From contig NC_081153.1 of the NCBI RefSeq assembly GCF_958295425.1, positions 21,197,025 to 21,261,024 of the forward strand: a stretch of DNA of 64,000 nucleotides. Direction: 5' to 3'. The DNA is from Solea solea (Eukaryota > Chordata > Actinopteri > Pleuronectiformes > Soleidae). The translations under genes and the position numbers were made by a program. Positions 58,159 to 64,000 of the stretch are shown here, one piece after another (within the stretch, counting starts at the first letter, position 1; every line of letters begins with the position of its first letter). The notes under the pieces were generated by a model, which searched no databases, was not told where the DNA came from, and saw only the letters and a list, made by a program, of their open reading frames with translations.

Positions 58159-58956
58159 CACCAGGGGGCGCTGTATTTGAAAATGAATATTTTCATATAG
58201 ACGTGTTCAGGGCCGGACTGTCATCAATCCTTGCAAGTTTGGTTCAGATCGGACCAGGATTAGCAAAGTTGTAACAGTTTGTTTTTTTAGAATTTTCTAC
58301 CACCACCAGGAGGCGCTGTTTTCAAAATGTACCGTTTCAGCAACATAGTCGTCTTCAGCAACTAACCATCATCAACTATAGCAAGTTTGGTTGGGATCAG
58401 ACCTTCCATCGCGAAGTTATAAGAGTTTCATTGTCTGTTATGAAAAATTATTATTATCTCCAATTTTGGCGCCCCCTATCTCCTACGCCATACAATATTT
58501 TAAAAAGCTTTTGATAACTTTTGATGCTCAACTCGTCCACATTGATCTCAGCAAGTTTGAAGGTGATCGCACAAAAGCTCTAGGAGGAGATAATTGAAAT
58601 ACAAGCTGTCATATTGTCTGCTGTCACCAGGGGGCGCTGTTTTCGAAATTGAATATTTTCATATAAACGTCTTTAGGGCCGGACTATCATCAATCCTAGC
58701 AAGTTTGGTTCAGATCGGACCAGGATTCACGAAGTTGTAGCAGTTTGATTTTTTGTCCCAAAAATCCGACTTTGCGTCGTTGCCATGGCAACACCGTTAA
58801 ACGTTTTGTCGTCATATTGATCACGCACCATCTACCATGTGTTTTGACTGTTGTCACCAATTTTGAGTGCGGTACGATTATCTGTGTAAAAGTTATTCCC
58901 GAAATCGTAAAAAAAAATTTTTTTTGTGTATTTTCTTTCACCACAAGGAGGCGCTG
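58159..58956 (+). promoter_or_regulatory. Four CTCF-like motifs in one orientation, unit 2
   Basis: Sites at 58159-58173, 58304-58318, 58625-58639 and 58941-58956, matching those of unit 1 in order and sequence. The motif cores are conserved between units while neighbouring bases differ at several places. Confidence 0.5.
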
Positions 58957-59585
58957 TTTTCAAACTTCACCGTTTTTTCATAGACGTCTTCAGCCATGGC
59001 CCATCATCAATCATAGCAAGTTTGGTTCGGATCGGACCTTCCATCGCAAAGTTATAAGAGTTTTGTTTTTCTGATGCGAAACATCAGAATCATCACGAAC
59101 TTTGCCGCCCCCTATCTCGTGCGCCGTGCGACATTTGAAAAAACATTTGATACCGTGAGCTCCTCAACTGGTCCACAGGGACCTCACCAAGTTTGAAGGT
59201 GATCGCACGAAAACTCTAGGAGGAGTTAGTTCAAATACCATTGCTGCGAATTCGCCAAAATCGCCAAAAAATGGCCAATCAACTCAAGATGGCGGATTTC
59301 CTGTTGGGTTTGGATCATGGTCATAATGTAATTTTTTCTTCATCCTGACCCACTACACATGTGTACCGAATTTCGTGCATGTGCGATAATTGTGTTGGTC
59401 ATGGTGAATTTGGACAGGTGGCGCCGCACTTATTGGCCCCTCCCACATTCAATTTTCGACGCACATTCCCCGAACCTTTTTCAGACGTAAATTTACACCA
59501 CGATTGATGCGGTCACAAAAATCTGTGAGTTTTGGGGTATGGGAAAGGCCTCAAAAAGGCAATTTACTTTAAGGAATAATAAGAA

Positions 59586-59715
59586 TAATAATAATAATAA
59601 TAATAATAATCCTTCCAGTTTCAATAGGGTTCTTGCAACCTTGTTGCTCGAACCCTAATAATAATAATCCTTCCAGTTTCAATAGGTTTCTTGCAACCTT
59701 GTTGCTCGAACCCTA
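59586..59715 (+). repeat. (AAT)n followed by two tandem hairpins
   Basis: After (AAT)n at 59586-59610 come two copies, 58 bp apart, of CCTTCCAGTTTCAATAGG plus a hairpin. Each hairpin (59625-59657, 59683-59715) pairs TAGGGTTCTTGCAAC with GTTGCTCGAACCCTA: 13 of 15 pairs in the first, one fewer in the second because of GGTTT for GGGTT. I take this to be the terminal part of the same dispersed element as the tandem units. The minus-strand frame 59621-59842 is noncoding. Confidence 0.75.
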
Positions 59716-59864
59716 AAAAAACACTTGAAAACCAAGAAGAGACCATATAGTCAATTGTGGGACCTAAACATCTTCTTCTCGTGGCTCTCTTGATTGTCTC
59801 TTCCTCCATTAACAAGCAATGGTTTAACTGCTCAGGAAACACAGGTTGGAAAGTAGTATATGAC

Positions 59865-60165
59865 TGTGGCAGTGGGGTGTGGTGAGGTGAGAGCAGCGGC
59901 TGCTGGGAGAGAGGGAGGAGTGGCTCAGCCGGTGATCAGACAGCTGGACAGAATCAGGTAATCAGTCAGCTATATAAGCACACTTGTAACCTGGTTCTGG
60001 TCTCTTGCAGTAGTCTGGGTCCAGAAAGAGGGAGCAAGAGCGAGAAAGAGAGCGAGCGCGTCAAGCTGAGCGACAGCGGTGTTTTTGTTAAATTATTTTT
60101 GGTGGACTTTTTTCTGTTAAGACAATAAGGGATTATTTTCCACCACAAAGCTGACTCTTCCTTCC
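59865..60165 (+). mobile_element. Probable solo LTR of a fish retrotransposon
   Basis: It starts TGTGGCAGTGGGGTGTGG, contains GGTAATCAGTCAGCTATATAAGC (TATA box at about 59973), then TCTGGTCTCTTGCAGTAGTCTGGGTCCAG, and a poly(A)-signal-like GACAATAAGGGATTATTTTCCACCAC near the end. TG start, TATA box and poly(A)-like signal in the right order fit U3-R-U5 of an LTR. No internal coding region flanks it, so it would be a solo LTR. The 3' boundary and target duplication are not fixed. Confidence 0.55.
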
Positions 60166-63100
60166 TTTGAACAAGCTGCGAGTGGTGAAGTTCACAGACT
60201 GGTTACCATGGAGATGGAGATGACTGAATAAATTGTACACGTCATGCAACTTGTTAAAAAATAATAATAATTCAGCCACAATTATTAAAAGAAAAACGAG
60301 GCCATAGACGCTTTCCCAGAGTTTTCCTTGTGGAAAAGTAGCTGTCACTGTGAAGTGTCATGTAGCCTCTCCAGGCCAGAGAAAACGAACACAAGCTAAG
60401 AGCTCGAGAGTACGTTTCCCCGTCACCTCATACAGTTTGTTATTATACGCGACGTGTGAGGTCCACACTGCATACGTACATCATACAAAGGAGATTATCT
60501 TTTTATTAAAGACTCATTCACAGAATGCCATTCACTAAGGCCTAGTGCAGTTTTTCCGTGGTTCCTGTAGCTGCTCTGATGATTTTGTCCAAAGTCTGCC
60601 TTTATAACAATACGTCATGTTTTTACGTGATGAAAAAGAATGGTACTTAGCCACCATGAAAACCTAACATCATGCAAAGCAGTCACCCTTGTAATACATT
60701 TTCTACTGAATGAATGTCGTGTCTGTTGTCTGCACTGTAACAGAAATAAAACGTAAGGCTATGCAAGCAAATAAAAAGCTGACTTAGCCAGACTGTGGCT
60801 CACAGGTGTGTGACAGAATATATAAAAGCATGTTATTACAGGTGTGTGACCACATGTTGACATGCCCTCCCTCCTCTGCTGACAGGGTGTTATACTGTTG
60901 AGTCTCCTCTGACCCTGAAGGCTGGCTGAGCACGCTGCAGTGGACTGTAACCTAACCACCATGACATTATGACTTAGCCTCAGTTTTGCCGTTTGGAATG
61001 TCATGACGGAGAGGGTCTCAGGGAGTTGGTGCACAATCCTAAATCACCGCTGTGATAAATTCAAATGAAATATCAATCATGTGAAGCCACCGACGAGGAT
61101 GACCAGTCGACCACATGAACATTTAACGGCTTATTATTAACTGGAAAATCTTGAAATATCACTGAAAACGTGAGGAAAATGGAAAGCTTGGCGTGTCAAT
61201 GGGAAGAAGCAACAAAACAATAACTGCTTGGCACTATTGTTGTGTTGGTCGGGAATGAAATCTCAGTATTTCCCCTAAACCATGGGTGATTAAAATGAAT
61301 ATATAGCCTATGTCTGTAAATATACATGTAGCTGTGCATACTCCCACCACTGACATGTACATCTTATGGCTCTTTGCCCTTTGCAATGGTGTTATATTAT
61401 CATATATACTGCTTTGACTGTGAGAGCACAGTCTCTCTCTGTTATTACTTAAACAACCTTTGTGAAAAGGTCGGCACTGAAATATCTGCAAACATTCAGA
61501 TTCTTTCATAAAGATGTTTCTTCCATCCATCCAGAAATCTGTGCTTGCAAGGATAACTACACTAGGCTGTGAATTTACATTTGAGAAGTTGTTGTGGTAA
61601 ATAATTGAAGTTAATGCATTTTACTCTACTCTACTGTTAGTAAATATTACAGTGCTACATGAAATACAGTATGTAAAAAAAATGCTTTTTCCAGCATGGA
61701 CAGTGATGATTTTCATCCAATTTTGATGTCAGAAACTATAAAAAAAACAACATGTATCCTCATGTTGTTTCTACTAGTTGAGCCTAATAACCAGTAATAA
61801 TAAATGTATAAAATGAAAATCTGACACTAGTTTCAATCATGTTATTAATTAGGAAAATATTAAACAAATTAAAAAATGACTAACAGGAGAAAAATAATGA
61901 CAGAGGAAGAGAAAACAAAGTTAAAGAGTCACAGAGAAAATTATAAGACACACTCAAAGACACATTTGTGCATGAAAAGGTTGTTTTTATAGCATTGCAA
62001 GTGCAGAACTAGACATCATTAGTCAAGAAGTCTGAGCTGGTTTGTGTGTACATTCAAACACAGTGATAAAGAGGACTCAAGTCCATCTGTGTGTGTGTGT
62101 GTGTGGGTAAATCTTGCCTGCGAAGGCATCTGTGGCATTTGCAGACTGTTATCTGCCTGAGTCCCCACAGTCTCCAGAGTCTGAAAGGAAATAATCCAAA
62201 CATCTGACACTTTCTGTCTCACCAAGTCTAAAAACAAGTATGTGCCGCTGACTTTCTGGTGCTTTATCTGATATGACTCACAGTTAAACTACAGGTAAAT
62301 ATGCAGGAGAAAATTTGATGTTGTTTGCTGCACTTACTGCCATCAAAGCTGTGAAGACAACAATCCCATGATCCCAGACTAATGTCATGTTCCATTTGAA
62401 GTTGGAACTCAGAAAAGCAACCTCACATACCCATACCCATCCATGTTTTTTTTCTCCATATTCTTTGTGGAACTCTCTCTGAAGCACTAACTTGTGATGT
62501 AAATGGGACACAGCACATGTCTTTAGTTATGGTTTTCATTAAGAAAGCCCTAGTGGCAGAAATGACGTACACGTTAGGTTCCAGGTTCCAGATTAAGTAT
62601 CCACTCAGCTGTTAATTATGTCAAATGGGCAGGTCTAACAAAAGCTGCTATCATTAGCTCGTCCAGTTCATTATCACACCACCTACAGCTATGGTAACAA
62701 CTTTAATGATGAACAAGCTAATTTACTATGTCCATCAGGTTTATGGGGTTTTAGCGTAAAATAATACAAGCCCTTTCTTGGCTTGATTTAACCAATCAAG
62801 CCTAGTTCTAAATATTACTACCTTCTGCCCAAAAGTTGTGTGACTTGATTTCATTCACAAGGGTATATATATTTCATTTTTTACCTATTGAGATCCCTAT
62901 GAAGTTCTATTACACGCAGTGAAATAGAGTTAATTTCTAAAAAAGTGATGACAGCACCTATATTATGCCAACATGTTGTTCTACTTCAAAATGTTTCAGA
63001 TAAGATACAAAATTACAGCCAATTCTTTTGCCCACTGAAATACAAATAAAGGAAAATACAGTTTTCTCATGCCAATAATATTATCCCAGTCACCATTATC

Positions 63101-64000
63101 TGGTCAAAAAGTTGCTTCTGTCTCAAAATGACTTCATTCATGAGGGTTATATTTGCTAGATTTATGCCAGCTCAGTTTTCTTCTGTAAAATACCGATAAA
63201 TTGTAATATAATCAGTAAAATACTGTATTTTATTTTATTTTTGTTATTTTATGAAAGTTAGATTTGACAGATAAACCCCACTTTCTTTGCATTTTGAAGT
63301 ACCTGATAAAAGCTGACTTTTGATGAATTAAAATACACTTTTTAACTTATCAGAAAGGGCAAGGAAAGTGTGAGACAGACATTCAACACTACGGCACATC
63401 TTCCTGATCTCAAAATGTATGAAATACTGTACATACTGTACATATGCTATATTATCTCATAATATACAGAGCGCTGACATCACGTCCAACCACCATTTAA
63501 TTCTCCCTGGAAACAAATCTGTCTCTTCACAGTTTACACTACTGCAACGCTTTCTTCAGATTGGATTTCCATTGATTCTGCACCTTCCATGTCATTCCTA
63601 TACCAACACAGTAATATGGATTTCAGTAAGTCTTTGTGTTGACAATGAGGCAGGAATGATAGCACCAGCCACTTTCTCATTTGGAATTCATTGGAAACTA
63701 TAAATTGACACGCTGTCAGCACCCTCTCTAGTGTGTGGCTTATCAATTTATTAATAGTAGATTTAATTTAGATTTATTTCAAACTTGCTGTGGGATTTTG
63801 ACTTTTTGGTAGATTGTATGGAAGAATTAAATAGTTTGGAGCATTTGTCAATATAGTGTGTCTCTCAGCAGTGATGGAAAACCAACGACTGAGCATGAAT
63901 GCCCTCCCCATCATCTGGAGAACAACTTTCCAGAACTTGTCTGAAGGTTCATTCAGCGGAAGTCAGTTGCAGAGAGTTTGTAACCACCTCTACATACATA
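60166..64000. other. Unannotated stretch to the window end
   Basis: No supported gene. (GT)n at 62088-62106. At 63868-64000 the plus strand is open after CTCTCAGCAG (MENQRLSMNALPIIWR ...) to the window edge. It could be the start of an exon or repeat continuing outside, but it is too short to judge. Confidence 0.4.

Larger units (their letters stand above)
57202..59590 (+). repeat. Large tandem unit 2 (about 2390 bp)
   Basis: Second direct copy, very similar to unit 1. It lacks one subrepeat of about 120-130 bp in the ACTTCCTG array (12 instead of 14 motifs), which accounts for the length difference. It has scattered substitutions, for example GTCGCTTCGCACGTTTTGG in unit 1 against GTGGCGCCGCACTTATTGG in unit 2 near the end. 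It runs out into (AAT)n and hairpin sequence instead of a third head. The 149-residue frame 57358-57807 is array translation. Confidence 0.9.

Noticed and set aside
54683..59590. CRISPR array
   Set aside because: The repeats are long, diverged and adjacent, without unique spacers of constant length, and the genome is a vertebrate one.
63868..64000. Possible exon start after CTCTCAGCAG at the window edge
   Set aside because: About 40 open codons with no recognisable motif, cut by the window end. It cannot be told apart from chance.

Overview
The window reads as a teleost fish nuclear chromosome segment. It is AT-rich and intron- or intergenic-like, has many (GT)n, (ATT)n and (CTC)n microsatellites, and is studded with degenerate repeats that I recognise as common in ray-finned fish: Tc1-like transposons, an L2/Maui-type LINE, tRNA-headed SINEs, hAT and PIF/Harbinger MITEs, TTAA-flanked elements and LTR-like segments. 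There are no operons, rRNAs, convincing tRNA genes or CRISPR arrays. Repeat family names rest on recognition by eye; no repeat library was searched.

The only convincing intact protein gene is at 41653-43446 (+). It is a single-coding-exon, 597-residue BED zinc finger protein derived from a hAT transposase. Its BED ligands and C-terminal dimerisation region are kept, but the first catalytic aspartate and the histidine of the CxxH motif appear to be lost. This looks like a domesticated, catalytically dead transposase. A possible noncoding first exon ends at a GTGAGT donor at 40117, and a splice-acceptor-like tract lies just before the start codon.

Region by region. 1-12 kb: unannotated sequence with a TTAA-flanked element carrying a broken THAP finger (about 2 kb), a palindromic hAT MITE (5.6 kb), a fragment resembling a SWIM-type transposon-associated protein (6.7 kb) and SINE pieces. 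12-33 kb: an LTR-like segment, a decayed Tc1 transposase with its catalytic residues still readable (15.6-16.3 kb), a 339-bp MITE with TAA target duplications (17.9 kb), a second Tc1 scrap (26.1 kb), another LTR-like segment and a LINE tail. 33-39 kb: a hAT MITE, a degenerate tandem array and an unplaced exon-like open segment. 39.9-44.6 kb: the BED/hAT gene. 46-54.6 kb: SINE and LTR-like nesting, two LINE copies in tandem on the minus strand and an internally deleted Tc1 element.

54.7-59.7 kb is the most unusual architecture. A unit of about 2.5 kb is present twice in direct orientation. Each unit opens with an identical 117-bp GC-rich element that can fold into a three-armed, cloverleaf-like structure. 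An array dense in ACTTCCTG (ETS-type) motifs follows, then four CTCF-like motifs all in the same orientation. The second unit ends in two tandem 33-nt hairpins. A probable solo LTR follows at 59.9 kb. The rest of the window holds nothing I can support.
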